Shown in pieces: positions 1 through 8,093 of a stretch of 64,000 bases of DNA (position 1 is its first letter; each line of letters opens with the position of its first letter). The notes below the pieces were generated by a model. The model had not been told where the DNA came from. It worked only from the letters and a program-made list of their open reading frames with translations, and made no database searches. The translations under genes and the position numbers were made by a program. The DNA lies in NCBI GenBank assembly GCA_021414305.1, contig JAIOOS010000022.1:62001-126000 (forward strand), given 5' to 3'. The stretch comes from Burkholderiales bacterium (lineage in GTDB: Bacteria > Pseudomonadota > Gammaproteobacteria > Burkholderiales > Burkholderiaceae_C).

Positions 1-86
1 CCGACGCGGCAGGCCCCTGCCCGCTGTTCGCGGGCAAGGTGGTCGCCGGCAAGGGATGGTGCAGCGCCTGGGCCAAGAAGGCCTGA
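1..86 (+). CDS. hip: High-potential iron-sulfur protein (HiPIP), C-terminal end only
   Basis: The window opens inside this gene. The frame beginning at base 3 gives 27 residues and a TGA at 84-86. They include GPCPLFAGK and GWCSAWAKKA, the characteristic end of HiPIPs, carrying the last two of the four cysteines that hold the [4Fe-4S] cluster. HiPIPs are small periplasmic electron carriers, known to shuttle electrons from the cytochrome bc1 complex in many purple and related betaproteobacteria. The Tat signal, the first two cysteines and the promoter lie outside the window. A small exported protein follows 38 bases later on the same strand, so the two may be cotranscribed. Confidence 0.85.
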   Translation, partial: DAAGPCPLFAGKVVAGKGWCSAWAKKA

Positions 87-124
87 CGCAGCCGAACGAC
101 GAACCCCGCAGCCAGGAGCTCCCG

Positions 125-448
125 ATGTCGCGCACGATCCTCGCCCTGCTGACTTCCGCCCTGGTCGGGCTGCCGCTCGCCGCCGCGGCGCAGGCGACCA
201 CCCCCGCCGAGCAGCAACGGCACGATGCCGCGATGGCGAAGTGGAAGTCGATGTCGCCTGAAGAGCAGGCGGCGGCCAAGGAAAAAGCCAGGGCGAAGTG
301 GGACGCGAAGAGCCCGGAAGAGCAGGCGGCGGCGAAGCAGCGCTTCGCTGAACGGCACCCTGGCGGCGCCGGCAGGCGAGGCGCTGCGGCCCCGCCTGCG
401 CCGGCGGCGCCCGCCGCGGCGTCGGCACCGGCCGCCCCCGGCAAGTAG
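125..448 (+). CDS. Small exported protein with two SPEEQAAAK repeats
   Basis: This is a 107-residue protein of unknown function. The ATG at 125 is preferred because it puts a clean signal peptide (MSRTILALLTSALVG, then AAAAQA) at the N-terminus; an upstream start at 56 would bury it and overlap the HiPIP. The mature part is a charged helix built from two copies of a unit with a tryptophan and SPEEQAAAK, then a low-complexity Ala/Pro tail (about residues 80-107). Similar short periplasmic proteins rich in PEEQ repeats are common in Burkholderiales. It could be a periplasmic chaperone-like or sensor protein, but nothing here proves it. Confidence 0.7.
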   Translation: MSRTILALLTSALVGLPLAAAAQATTPAEQQRHDAAMAKWKSMSPEEQAAAKEKARAKWDAKSPEEQAAAKQRFAERHPGGAGRRGAAAPPAPAAPAAASAPAAPGK

Positions 449-567
449 TTCCGTTCCGGGATGGCCCGGCGAACGCCACTGGCTGATCTCCGACCTGAAC
501 GAGGCGGACTTCCAGGCCCTGGTGTGGGCGGTGAAGCAGCAGGAGTTAGAGAGGCGGCCGCTTTCGC

Positions 568-1665
568 CTAGTGCGCGGTGTCGGCCGACGCCGCCTTCGC
601 GGCCGGCGCGCCGACCACACCCGGCACGTAGCGCACGAAGAAGGCCGCGATCCTGCGGTCGACCTCGGGCATCCGGCTGCGGTCGAAGCCGGGAGGATCG
701 TTGAGCAGCTCGCCGGCGATGCCGTCGATGCCGGGCGGCAGCGGCGACAGCATGGAGCCATGGCCGGCGTCGGGCATGTCGGCGATCAATTCGCAGCTGC
801 GGCATGCGCTTCGCACCGCACCGCCGTGAAAGCGCGTTGCCAGCCAGCGGTCCTTCTCGGCCAGCACCAGCGCCAGCGGCACGCGCGGCGCGGCCAGCGA
901 CGACAGGTCGTAGTCGGCCGCCAGCGGCACCGCGGCCACCACCGCGGCGACGCGCGGGTCGAAATGCTCGTGCGGCCGGTCGTCGTCGAACCGCGACGCG
1001 ATCACCTTCACCGCCAGCCACTGCTTGAAGCCGTCGAGCGGGCCGCCGGTGAGATGGGTGAAGAGTCCCACGCAGGCCGGGAAGTCCTCGGCGATGTGGG
1101 CAGTGCAGTGCCGCGCGAAGCCGGCCGGCGACCAGCGGCCGCCGGCCAGCGTCAGCGCCGTGTGGCCGCCGGCCGACATGCCGTAGACGCCCACCCGGTC
1201 GAGCTGCAGCAGCGGCGCGAAGCGCGGGTCGCGGCCGATCGCATCGATGGCGCGCGACACCTCGGCCGGCCGGCGCGCCCAGCTCTCGGGACCGGGCGTG
1301 CTGTCGTCGCGGTAGTTGTCGGCACGGTGCTCGGGCATCGCCACCACGTAGCCCTCCTCGACCAGCGCCCGGGCCAGGTCGGAATGGACCCAGGGCGAGC
1401 CGCCCGAGCCGTGCGAGATCACGACCAGCCGGCCGTTGCCGCGCTGCACTGGCGCGTCGACGGCGAGCCGCAGCGTCATGCGGCCGCGCCGCACCGGTTG
1501 TTCCTGCGCCTCGCTCGGGTAGTAGACGGTGACCGGACCGTCTTCGCCGCGGGCTGGCAGCGCCGTCTGGCCGAGCGTGGCCGACCAGGCCGTCTGCGCG
1601 ATGGCGCCGGTGATCGCCAGCACGCAGGCGCCCAGCGCGGCCCGGAAAGGGATGGAAAGGCTCAT
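568..1665 (-). CDS. Exported alpha/beta hydrolase (predicted dienelactone hydrolase type)
   Basis: A 365-residue protein starting at the ATG at 1665, which gives a signal peptide (MSLSIPFRAALGACVLAITG) ending near residue 29; an in-frame start 24 bases upstream adds only basic residues. The oxyanion HGSGG motif is near residues 85-89, and the nucleophile elbow GMSAGG places the serine at about residue 164. Asp in AEKDRW and His in DAGHGS fit the rest of the triad. This architecture matches the secreted dienelactone hydrolase / PAF-acetylhydrolase-like group, esterases of unknown natural substrate. It lies 109 bases downstream of a membrane AraC-type regulator on the same strand, which may control it. 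Confidence 0.8.
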   Translation of the reverse strand: MSLSIPFRAALGACVLAITGAIAQTAWSATLGQTALPARGEDGPVTVYYPSEAQEQPVRRGRMTLRLAVDAPVQRGNGRLVVISHGSGGSPWVHSDLARALVEEGYVVAMPEHRADNYRDDSTPGPESWARRPAEVSRAIDAIGRDPRFAPLLQLDRVGVYGMSAGGHTALTLAGGRWSPAGFARHCTAHIAEDFPACVGLFTHLTGGPLDGFKQWLAVKVIASRFDDDRPHEHFDPRVAAVVAAVPLAADYDLSSLAAPRVPLALVLAEKDRWLATRFHGGAVRSACRSCELIADMPDAGHGSMLSPLPPGIDGIAGELLNDPPGFDRSRMPEVDRRIAAFFVRYVPGVVGAPAAKAASADTAH

Positions 1666-1774
1666 GAATCGTCTCCGCATCGGTGGCACCTTGCCCCCGG
1701 TGCGGCGACGATCGGCGAGCGCCAGCGCAATGTCTCGCCGACAACTGCAAGGCGTCGCTTTCGGCTGGTCGATT

Positions 1775-2905
1775 TCAGGAATCGGCGATGTTTTCCTTGC
1801 GAAACTCGCTCGGCGTCAGCCCGGTCAGGGCCTTGAAGGCGCGGTTGAAGGGGCCGATCGACTGAAAGCCGGAGGTCAGCGCGATGGTCAGCACCGGCAG
1901 ATCGCGCCGCGCCGGATCGGCCAGCGCGGCCTTGGCCTCGTCCAGTCGCAGGCCGTTGACGTAGGCGCTGAAGTTGCGATGCCCGAGGCGCTGGTTGATG
2001 TGCCGGCGCAGGCGGTACTCCGGCACCGAGAGCATCGTCGCCAGCGCCGCGACGGTGAGGTTCTCCGAGCGGTAGGCGCGGTCGCGATGCATCAGCTTGT
2101 GCAGCGCTTCAGCCAGGCGCAGTTCGGCGGCGTCGGGCGGCGGTAGCGGCGGGGGCGAGGTGTCCTCGGCGTCATCGGCGGGCGAAGAGGGGGCCGGCAT
2201 CGCGATCGCATCGGTCGACGGCAGGGTTCGTGCCAGTGCCGGAAACAGCTCGGTCGAGGCCAGCCGCAGGAGCCGCCAGGACACGCCCGCCGCGATCACG
2301 AGCAAGCCGGCCATGTCGAGCAGCGCCGCGCCGTCGCTCAGGCGGCCCTGCGGCGCGCTCAGGCGCAGGCCGAGCTGCAGCAGCGTGTAGGCCACGCCGG
2401 CGACCAGCACGAAGACCCGCAGGCGACGCCGCGCTTCCACCAGGTCGTCGCGCCAGTGCTGCAGCGCCGCGTGCACGGCCAGGAGCGCGGCGGCCAGCGG
2501 CACCGCACGCAGCAGTACCCGCAGCAGCAAGGTGACCCACTCCGGCGCGCCGGTAATCATGCTGCAGTTCAGCATGCCGACCGCCAGGGCCAGGGCCCAG
2601 ACCACGGCGTGCCAGAGCCGCCAGCGGAAGTCGTCGTCGAACAGGGTGCGCACGAACAGCCAGAACAGCACGGCGTTGGCCACCGAGATGCCGACCAGCG
2701 GCGACTGCGCGGCGCACGAGACGCGCTGCTCGAAGTTCGGTGCCGAGCTGAAGACCTGGACGACGAGGCCGAGCGTGAGCAGCGCGCCCGCCTGCGCCGC
2801 GGGCAGCCGCGGCCGGTCGCGCAGCATCAGGCCGGCGGCCAGCAGCAGCAACGCGGCGACCATGCCGCGCAGCGCGGCGTCGAACAGCACGAGAGGCTCG
2901 AACAT
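1775..2905 (-). CDS. Membrane-anchored AraC-family transcriptional regulator
   Basis: A 376-residue protein. The first 215 or so residues form about seven hydrophobic segments (for example VAALLLLAAGLML and AVVWALALAVGML). A Pro/Ser/Asp-rich linker follows at about 218-255, then an AraC/XylS DNA-binding domain at about 270-372. The signature ends with SGFQSIGPFNRAFKALTG and TPSEFRK. Regulators of this build sense a signal in or across the membrane and bind DNA from the inner face. It is divergent from the dienelactone hydrolase at 2980 and upstream of the exported hydrolase at 568-1665, so either neighbour could be its target. The inducer is unknown. Confidence 0.88.
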   Translation of the reverse strand: MFEPLVLFDAALRGMVAALLLLAAGLMLRDRPRLPAAQAGALLTLGLVVQVFSSAPNFEQRVSCAAQSPLVGISVANAVLFWLFVRTLFDDDFRWRLWHAVVWALALAVGMLNCSMITGAPEWVTLLLRVLLRAVPLAAALLAVHAALQHWRDDLVEARRRLRVFVLVAGVAYTLLQLGLRLSAPQGRLSDGAALLDMAGLLVIAAGVSWRLLRLASTELFPALARTLPSTDAIAMPAPSSPADDAEDTSPPPLPPPDAAELRLAEALHKLMHRDRAYRSENLTVAALATMLSVPEYRLRRHINQRLGHRNFSAYVNGLRLDEAKAALADPARRDLPVLTIALTSGFQSIGPFNRAFKALTGLTPSEFRKENIADS

Positions 2906-2979
2906 TCCCGGATGTTGGGCGGTGGGAGCCAGGGCACGATAGCAGCCGGCCTGTTGCCGAGCTGACCCGAGGAGTCCCC

Positions 2980-3726
2980 GTGATCGAAGAGCAGGTCGAC
3001 ATCGCCACCGCCGACGGCGCGATGAACAGCTTCGTCGTCTATCCGGAAGAGGGCGGCCCGTTCCCGGTCGTGCTGTTCTACATGGACGCGCCCGGCTACC
3101 GCGAGGAGCTGCGCGACATGGCGCGGCGCCTCGCCGCGGTGGGCTACTTCGTCGTTCTGCCGAACCTCTACTACCGGCTGACGCGCGACTTCTGGCTCAC
3201 CGAGCGCACCGAGGAGAAGATGACGCACATGTTCTCGCTGATGGCCACGCTCGACGCCGCCACCACGCTGTGCGACACCGACGCCATGCTGCGCTACGTC
3301 GACGCGCACCGCGAGGCCGAAGGCGCCCGGGTCGGCGCGGTCGGCTACTGCATGAGCGGGCCGTTCGTGATGTGGGCGGCCGCAGAGCGGCCCGAGCGCC
3401 TATCCTGCATCGCCTCGATCCACGGCGCGAACATGGTCACCGACAAGCCCGATTCGCCGCATCGCATGCCTCCCCGGATCCGCTGCGAGAGCTACTTCGC
3501 CTGCGCCGAAACCGACAAGTGGGCGCCGCCGGCCGACGTCGAGAAGCTCCAGGCGGCGCTGCGGGCCGCGGGCACGCCGCACCGCCTCGAGTGGTATCGC
3601 GGCGCCGAGCACGGCTTCGTCTTTCCGCTGCGCGCCGGCGTTTACGACCGGGCCTCGGCCGAGCGCCATTGGGAGCGGCTCTTCAGCCTGTTCGAGCGCA
3701 CGCTGCGCGCGCGGGGCTCCGCATGA
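2980..3726 (+). CDS. Dienelactone hydrolase family protein
   Basis: A cytoplasmic alpha/beta hydrolase of 248 residues with a GTG start and a GAGGAG-type ribosome site at 2968-2974. The nucleophile elbow is GYCMSG, so the nucleophile is Cys124, as in true dienelactone hydrolases; Asp179 (AETDKW) and His211 (AEHGF) complete the Cys-Asp-His triad. The family opens lactones or related carbonyl substrates, classically in chloroaromatic breakdown, but many members act elsewhere. No aromatic-pathway genes sit beside it. Its stop overlaps the start of the RCC1-repeat lipoprotein by ATGA, so the two are probably translated together, an odd pairing of a cytoplasmic enzyme with a surface protein. Confidence 0.88.
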   Translation: MIEEQVDIATADGAMNSFVVYPEEGGPFPVVLFYMDAPGYREELRDMARRLAAVGYFVVLPNLYYRLTRDFWLTERTEEKMTHMFSLMATLDAATTLCDTDAMLRYVDAHREAEGARVGAVGYCMSGPFVMWAAAERPERLSCIASIHGANMVTDKPDSPHRMPPRIRCESYFACAETDKWAPPADVEKLQAALRAAGTPHRLEWYRGAEHGFVFPLRAGVYDRASAERHWERLFSLFERTLRARGSA

Positions 3727-4907
3727 GCCGGTCGCGCGGCTGGCGCGCCTTCTTCGCGACCGCGTTCGCCCTCTGCCTGGCGGCCGGCTGCGGCGGCGAC
3801 AGCGGCACGCATACGGATTCGCCGCTCGAGCAGCACCTCTACCTGCAGCCGACGCAGGTGCAGACGGCGCTCGCCTTCGACCGGGTGGGCATGGGCTACG
3901 GCGTGAGCTGCATGCTCACGCCGGCCGGCGAGGCCTGGTGCTGGGGCGACGACGAGCACGGCCAGCTCGGCGCGGCCAGCAGCCTGAAGTGCTCGGGCGG
4001 CATCACGCCCTGCAGCTGGCAGCCGTTGCACGGCGCGCCGGCCCTGCACTTCGCGTCCATCGGCCCCGGCCAGATCCACAGTTGCGGGCTCGACGCGGCC
4101 GGCCAGGGCTGGTGCTGGGGATTCGGCGTTGGCGGCCAGCTCGGCGACGGTCTCTCGACCGACAGCCTCGTGCCCGTTGCCGTGGCCGGCGGCCACCGTT
4201 TCGTGCAGATCGACGCCGGGCGCAGCAGCCTGAACAGCTGCGCCCTCGACGATGCCGGCACGGCCTGGTGCTGGGGGCCTGCAGGCGGCGGCGCGCTCGG
4301 CAACGGCACCACCGACATGGCGAACGCGCCGGTCGCGGTGCTGGCGACCGGCCCCTTCGTCTTCGTCGGCGCCGGCGACCAGCACGCGTGTGCGCTCGAC
4401 CCGGCGGGCCAGGCCTGGTGCTGGGGCCGCAATGCCTACGGCAAGCTCGGCCTCGGCGTGTCCGGCGCGTCTCTCCTTCCGGCGGCGGTGACGGGGGCGC
4501 ACGTCTTCGCCGCGCTGGCCGTCGGCGGCCAGTTCAACTGCGGCCTGACGGCGGCGGGCGCGGCCTGGTGCTGGGGCTTCGTCGCCGGCATCGGCGATGG
4601 CGGGAACCAGCACCGCGACGTGCCCACCGCCGTCGCCGGCGGCCATGTCTTCGCCAGCATCACCGCCGGCTACCAGCACGCGTGCGCGCTCGAAGCCGAC
4701 GGCACCGCCTGGTGCTGGGGCGCCGCGGCGGTGGTGGGCGGCGGCACCTCGACCGAAAGCCTGGTGCCGGTCAGGGTCGCCGGCGGACAGCGGTTTCGCG
4801 TCTTGCGCGCCGGCGGCATGGCGACCTGCGGGCTCACGCTCGCGGGCGTGCCGATGTGCTGGGGCAACAATAGCCTGGGGACGGTGGGCCAGTCGAACAC
4901 GGGTTGA
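3723..4907 (+). CDS. RCC1-repeat (beta-propeller) lipoprotein
   Basis: A 394-residue protein whose N-terminus is a lipoprotein signal: a hydrophobic stretch, then LAAGC, with Cys about 22 as the lipidated residue. The body has seven RCC1-like repeats of about 50 residues, each with a CxL...G.AWCWG core, the pattern that builds a seven-bladed propeller. Every core has a cysteine nine residues before the CWG cysteine, suggesting one disulfide per blade. Bacterial RCC1-like proteins are extracytoplasmic and mostly uncharacterised; binding of protein or glycan is a reasonable guess only. It starts within the stop of the dienelactone hydrolase (ATGA). Confidence 0.85.
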   Translation: MSRSRGWRAFFATAFALCLAAGCGGDSGTHTDSPLEQHLYLQPTQVQTALAFDRVGMGYGVSCMLTPAGEAWCWGDDEHGQLGAASSLKCSGGITPCSWQPLHGAPALHFASIGPGQIHSCGLDAAGQGWCWGFGVGGQLGDGLSTDSLVPVAVAGGHRFVQIDAGRSSLNSCALDDAGTAWCWGPAGGGALGNGTTDMANAPVAVLATGPFVFVGAGDQHACALDPAGQAWCWGRNAYGKLGLGVSGASLLPAAVTGAHVFAALAVGGQFNCGLTAAGAAWCWGFVAGIGDGGNQHRDVPTAVAGGHVFASITAGYQHACALEADGTAWCWGAAAVVGGGTSTESLVPVRVAGGQRFRVLRAGGMATCGLTLAGVPMCWGNNSLGTVGQSNTG

Positions 4908-4921
4908 GCGAGGGAGGGGCG

Positions 4922-6550
4922 GTGGCCAAGCGCTGGAACGGATGGGGCGGCGAGAGCGAAGACCATCCGCTAGGCGAACGGGCGCGCGGCTTTCTCGCCA
5001 GCCGCATCGGTGCCGCGACGCCGGCGCAAAGCGCCTCGCGCGAGACCGCATTGCGCGCCATCGCTCCCAGCCGCCTGACCGCGGCCACGCACTTCGTCAC
5101 CGATCCGGCGACGCGCCTCGACCACGCCTTCGGCCAGAGCACCCCCGACTGGATCGCGCTGCGCAGCGGCCGGGTGGCGCGCGCCGCCGATGGCGTCGCC
5201 CTGCCGGCGACGCATGCCGAGGCCGTGGCCGCGCTCGAGGAAGCGAAGCGGCTCGGCGCGATCGTCATTCCCTACGGCGGCGGCACCAGCGTCGTCGGCC
5301 ACCTGCGCGTGCCCGTGGGCGACCGGCCGGTCGTCAACATCTCGCTCGAACGGCTCGCCGCCCTGCAGTCCTTCGACGCGACCAACCTCGTCGCCCGCTT
5401 CGGCGCCGGCGCGCCGGGGCCGGCGATCGAAGCGGCGCTCGCGGCGCACGGCATGACGCTCGGCCACTTTCCGCAATCGTTCGAGCTCTCCACCGCGGGC
5501 GGCTGGGTGGTCACCCGCTCTTCGGGCCAGCAGTCGCTGCGCTACGGCCGGATCGAGAACCTCTTCCACGGCGGCAGGCTGGCAACGCCGCGCGGCGAGC
5601 TCGCGGTGGGCGGCCTGCCCGCGTCGAGCGCCGGCCCCGACCTGCGCGAAGCCGTGCTCGGCAGCGAAGGCCGGCTCGGCCTGCTCACCGAGGTGAACCT
5701 GCGCTTACGGCCGCGCGCCGCGCACGAGGCCTTCCACGCGATCTTCTTTCCGCAATGGGACGCCGGCCTCGCCGCGGTGCGCGCGCTGGCGCAGGCCGGT
5801 GTGGCGCTCTCGATGTTGCGCTACGCGAACGCGGTCGAGACCGAGACCCAGCTCGCGCTGGTCGAGGGCCACGACGGCGCGCTCGCCTGGCTGGGCCGCT
5901 ACCTGCGCTGGCGCGGCGTGCGCGTCGGCGCGGGCGCGTGCATGCTGCTCGCCGGCGTCACCGGCAGCGAGCGCGAGGCGCGGCAGGCGCGCGCGGCGCT
6001 CGGCGACATCGTTGGCGCGCACCGCGGCGTCGCCGTCGGCACGATGATCGGCAAGGGCTGGGCGAAGAACCGGTTCCGCGGCCCGTACCTGCGCAACAGC
6101 CTGTGGGATGCGGGCATCTGCGTCGAGACCATGGAGACCTGCGTGCCGTGGAGCGGCGCGAGCGCGATGCTCGCGGCGATCGAAGGCGCCGGACGCGCCG
6201 CGCTCGCTGCCCAGGGCGAGCGCGTGCATGTGTTCACGCACCTCTCGCACGTCTACCGGCAGGGCTGCAGCGTCTACTCGACCTTCGTCTATCGGCTCGC
6301 CGCCGACCCCGACGCGAACCTCGAGCGCTGGCGCGGTCTCAAGACCGCGGTCTCGCAAGCGGTGGTCGCCGGCGGCGGCACGATCAGCCATCAGCACGGC
6401 GTCGGCGTCGACCACGCGCCGTACCTGGCGGCGGAAAAAGGCGAGCTCGGCATGGCGCTGCTGCGCGCCGCCGCGCGCGAGCTCGACCCCGGCGGCATGA
6501 TGAATCCGGGCAAGCTCTGGCCCGACGCGGCCGCCGTCGCTGCCGCGTGA
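4922..6550 (+). CDS. FAD-binding oxidase related to alkyl-dihydroxyacetonephosphate synthase
   Basis: A 542-residue VAO/PCMH-fold flavoprotein. GTG at 4922 is chosen because GAGGGAGGGG sits just upstream and the family begins with KRWNGWG; a TTG at 4904 would overlap the previous stop. PYGGGTSVVGH (about residues 118-128) is the FAD pyrophosphate loop, followed by QSFELSTAGGW and SSGQQSLRYG, typical of the alkyl-DHAP synthase (AGPS) branch. Near the C-terminus is SHQHGVGVDH, where eukaryotic AGPS has, as I recall, a triple histidine. AGPS swaps the acyl chain of acyl-DHAP for an alkyl chain; many bacterial homologues may instead be dehydrogenases. A GlpD-like protein and a sugar-type kinase follow directly, suggesting work on a three-carbon or polyol phosphate. 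Confidence 0.82.
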   Translation: MAKRWNGWGGESEDHPLGERARGFLASRIGAATPAQSASRETALRAIAPSRLTAATHFVTDPATRLDHAFGQSTPDWIALRSGRVARAADGVALPATHAEAVAALEEAKRLGAIVIPYGGGTSVVGHLRVPVGDRPVVNISLERLAALQSFDATNLVARFGAGAPGPAIEAALAAHGMTLGHFPQSFELSTAGGWVVTRSSGQQSLRYGRIENLFHGGRLATPRGELAVGGLPASSAGPDLREAVLGSEGRLGLLTEVNLRLRPRAAHEAFHAIFFPQWDAGLAAVRALAQAGVALSMLRYANAVETETQLALVEGHDGALAWLGRYLRWRGVRVGAGACMLLAGVTGSEREARQARAALGDIVGAHRGVAVGTMIGKGWAKNRFRGPYLRNSLWDAGICVETMETCVPWSGASAMLAAIEGAGRAALAAQGERVHVFTHLSHVYRQGCSVYSTFVYRLAADPDANLERWRGLKTAVSQAVVAGGGTISHQHGVGVDHAPYLAAEKGELGMALLRAAARELDPGGMMNPGKLWPDAAAVAAA

Positions 6551-6551
6551 C

Positions 6552-8093
6552 GTGAAGGTCGATCCGCACTACGACCTGCTGATCGTCGGCGGCGGCATCA
6601 CCGGCGCGGCGGTACTGCACGCGGCGAGCCGGCGCGGCCTGAAGGCGCTGCTCGTCGACCGCGGCGACTTCGCGAGCGGCACCTCCTCGTGGTCGTCGAA
6701 GCTGATCCACGGCGGCATGCGCTACCTGAAGTCGGGCCAGTGGCGGCTGACGCTCGAGTCGGTGCGCGAGCGCGAGCGGCTGCTCCTGGAGCGCCCCGGG
6801 CTGGTCGAGCCGCAGCCCTTCCTCATGCCGCTGTACGAAGGCGGCCGGCCCGGACCGCGCGCGCTCGGCGCCGCGTTCTGGATCGCCGACCGCATGGCCG
6901 GCCGGCGCACCGCCCGCCGCATCGACGCCGCCGAAGCCCTCGCGTTGGAGCCTCTCCTCGCAGCCCCCTCTCCCGCGACGCGGGAGAGGGCGGGGGGTGA
7001 GGGCCCGCGCCTCGAGGCCGCCATCGCCTACCGCGACGGCGTCGTCGACGACGCCCGCCTCGTCCTGCGCCTGATCTTCGACGCGGTCGGCCACGGCGCG
7101 CACGCCCTCAATCACGTCGGGGCGACGCTGCTCGAAAGCGACGGCCGCGTCACCGGCGCCCGTCTCGAGGACCGCGTCGACGGCGATGCGCGCGACGTGA
7201 GCGCCACCGTCACCGTGCATGCCACCGGCGTCTGGGCCGGCGCCGCTCCCGGCGCGCCGGCGCTGCGGCCCTTGCGCGGCAGCCACCTCGTGTTCGCACG
7301 CGAGACCCTGCCGCTCAGGAGTGCGCTCGCCTGGCTGCATCCGCGCGACCGGCGGCCGGTGTTCGCGCACGTGTGGGAAGGCGCGGTCGTGGTCGGCACC
7401 ACCGACATCGACCATCCGCTCGTCGATGTGCCGGCAACGATTTCGCCGGCCGAAGCCGCGTACCTGGTCGAGGCGCTCGCGCTCCCGTTGCCGCACCTTC
7501 GGCTCGACGCCTCGATGGCGCTCTCGGCGTTCGCCGGCCTGCGCGCGATCGTCGTGCCGCCGGGCGAGCTCGACCGGCCGCCGTCGGCGATGGGCCGCGA
7601 CTCGGCGATGTGGGCGCGGCCCGGCCTGGTCGGCATCACCGGCGGCAAGCTGACGACGCATCGCGCCACCGCCGACGAGGTGCTGCACGAGGTCGAGAAG
7701 CAGGGGTTGCGTGTCTTGCCGGCCGCAAAGGAGGCGGTGTCCGCGCCGGCCACGACGCGGCTGCAGGGGCGGCTCGGTCCCGCCGGCGCCGCCTGGGTCG
7801 CGGCGCGCCCGGCCGAGGAAGGGCAGCCGCTCGCCGGCACGCCGTACTCGCTCGCCGAGCTGCGCTGGTCGCTGCGCGAGGAGCAGGTGCGCCACCTCGA
7901 CGACCTGCTGATGCGCCGCACCCGCCTCGGCCTGGTCGCGGCGCGCGGCGCCGAGGCGCTGCTGCCGCTGCTCGAGGCGCCGTGCCGCGAAGCGCTCGGC
8001 TGGGATGCCGCGCGCTGGGCCGACGAGGTCGCGCGCTACCGGGAAAACTGGGCCGCGCGGCATGCGCCGCCCCCGGACAATCGCCGTCCATGA
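6552..8093 (+). CDS. Glycerol-3-phosphate dehydrogenase/oxidase-like flavoprotein
   Basis: A 513-residue GlpD-family protein starting at GTG, one base after the previous stop. The FAD dinucleotide motif is IVGGGITGAAV (about residues 10-20); SSKLIHGGMRYL and GTTDIDHP are family signatures. Such enzymes oxidise sn-glycerol 3-phosphate to DHAP at the membrane and pass electrons to quinone. The protein is oddly interrupted: residues of about 138-152 are encoded by a perfect 12-base inverted repeat plus flank (6966-7003) that looks like an inserted dispersed element, read in frame as APSPATRERAGGEG. The stop overlaps the kinase ATG. The true substrate may be a glycerol-like phosphate made by that kinase. 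Confidence 0.85.
   Translation: MKVDPHYDLLIVGGGITGAAVLHAASRRGLKALLVDRGDFASGTSSWSSKLIHGGMRYLKSGQWRLTLESVRERERLLLERPGLVEPQPFLMPLYEGGRPGPRALGAAFWIADRMAGRRTARRIDAAEALALEPLLAAPSPATRERAGGEGPRLEAAIAYRDGVVDDARLVLRLIFDAVGHGAHALNHVGATLLESDGRVTGARLEDRVDGDARDVSATVTVHATGVWAGAAPGAPALRPLRGSHLVFARETLPLRSALAWLHPRDRRPVFAHVWEGAVVVGTTDIDHPLVDVPATISPAEAAYLVEALALPLPHLRLDASMALSAFAGLRAIVVPPGELDRPPSAMGRDSAMWARPGLVGITGGKLTTHRATADEVLHEVEKQGLRVLPAAKEAVSAPATTRLQGRLGPAGAAWVAARPAEEGQPLAGTPYSLAELRWSLREEQVRHLDDLLMRRTRLGLVAARGAEALLPLLEAPCREALGWDAARWADEVARYRENWAARHAPPPDNRRP
6966..7003. repeat. Palindromic element inside a reading frame
   Basis: CCCTCTCCCGCG at 6966-6977 and CGCGGGAGAGGG at 6979-6990 form a perfect 12-base inverted repeat with a one-base centre. 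It is followed by GGGGTGAGGG at 6994-7003. The same core and the complementary outer box (CCCTCACCCC) recur at 26163-26198, so both are copies of one dispersed family. Its length keeps the GlpD-like frame open. Similar sequences are common between genes in GC-rich proteobacteria; a copy within a gene is less usual. Confidence 0.8.

Noticed and set aside
1675..1705. Sigma-54 promoter-like TGGCAC...TTGC upstream of the exported hydrolase
   Set aside because: The spacing between the two boxes is wrong for a -24/-12 promoter and no enhancer-binding regulator is near.
3900..4880. Tandem DNA repeats around the TGGTGCTGGGG motif
   Set aside because: They are the AWCWG codons of the RCC1 blades; spacing and sequence between them vary, so this is a protein repeat, not a CRISPR or satellite.
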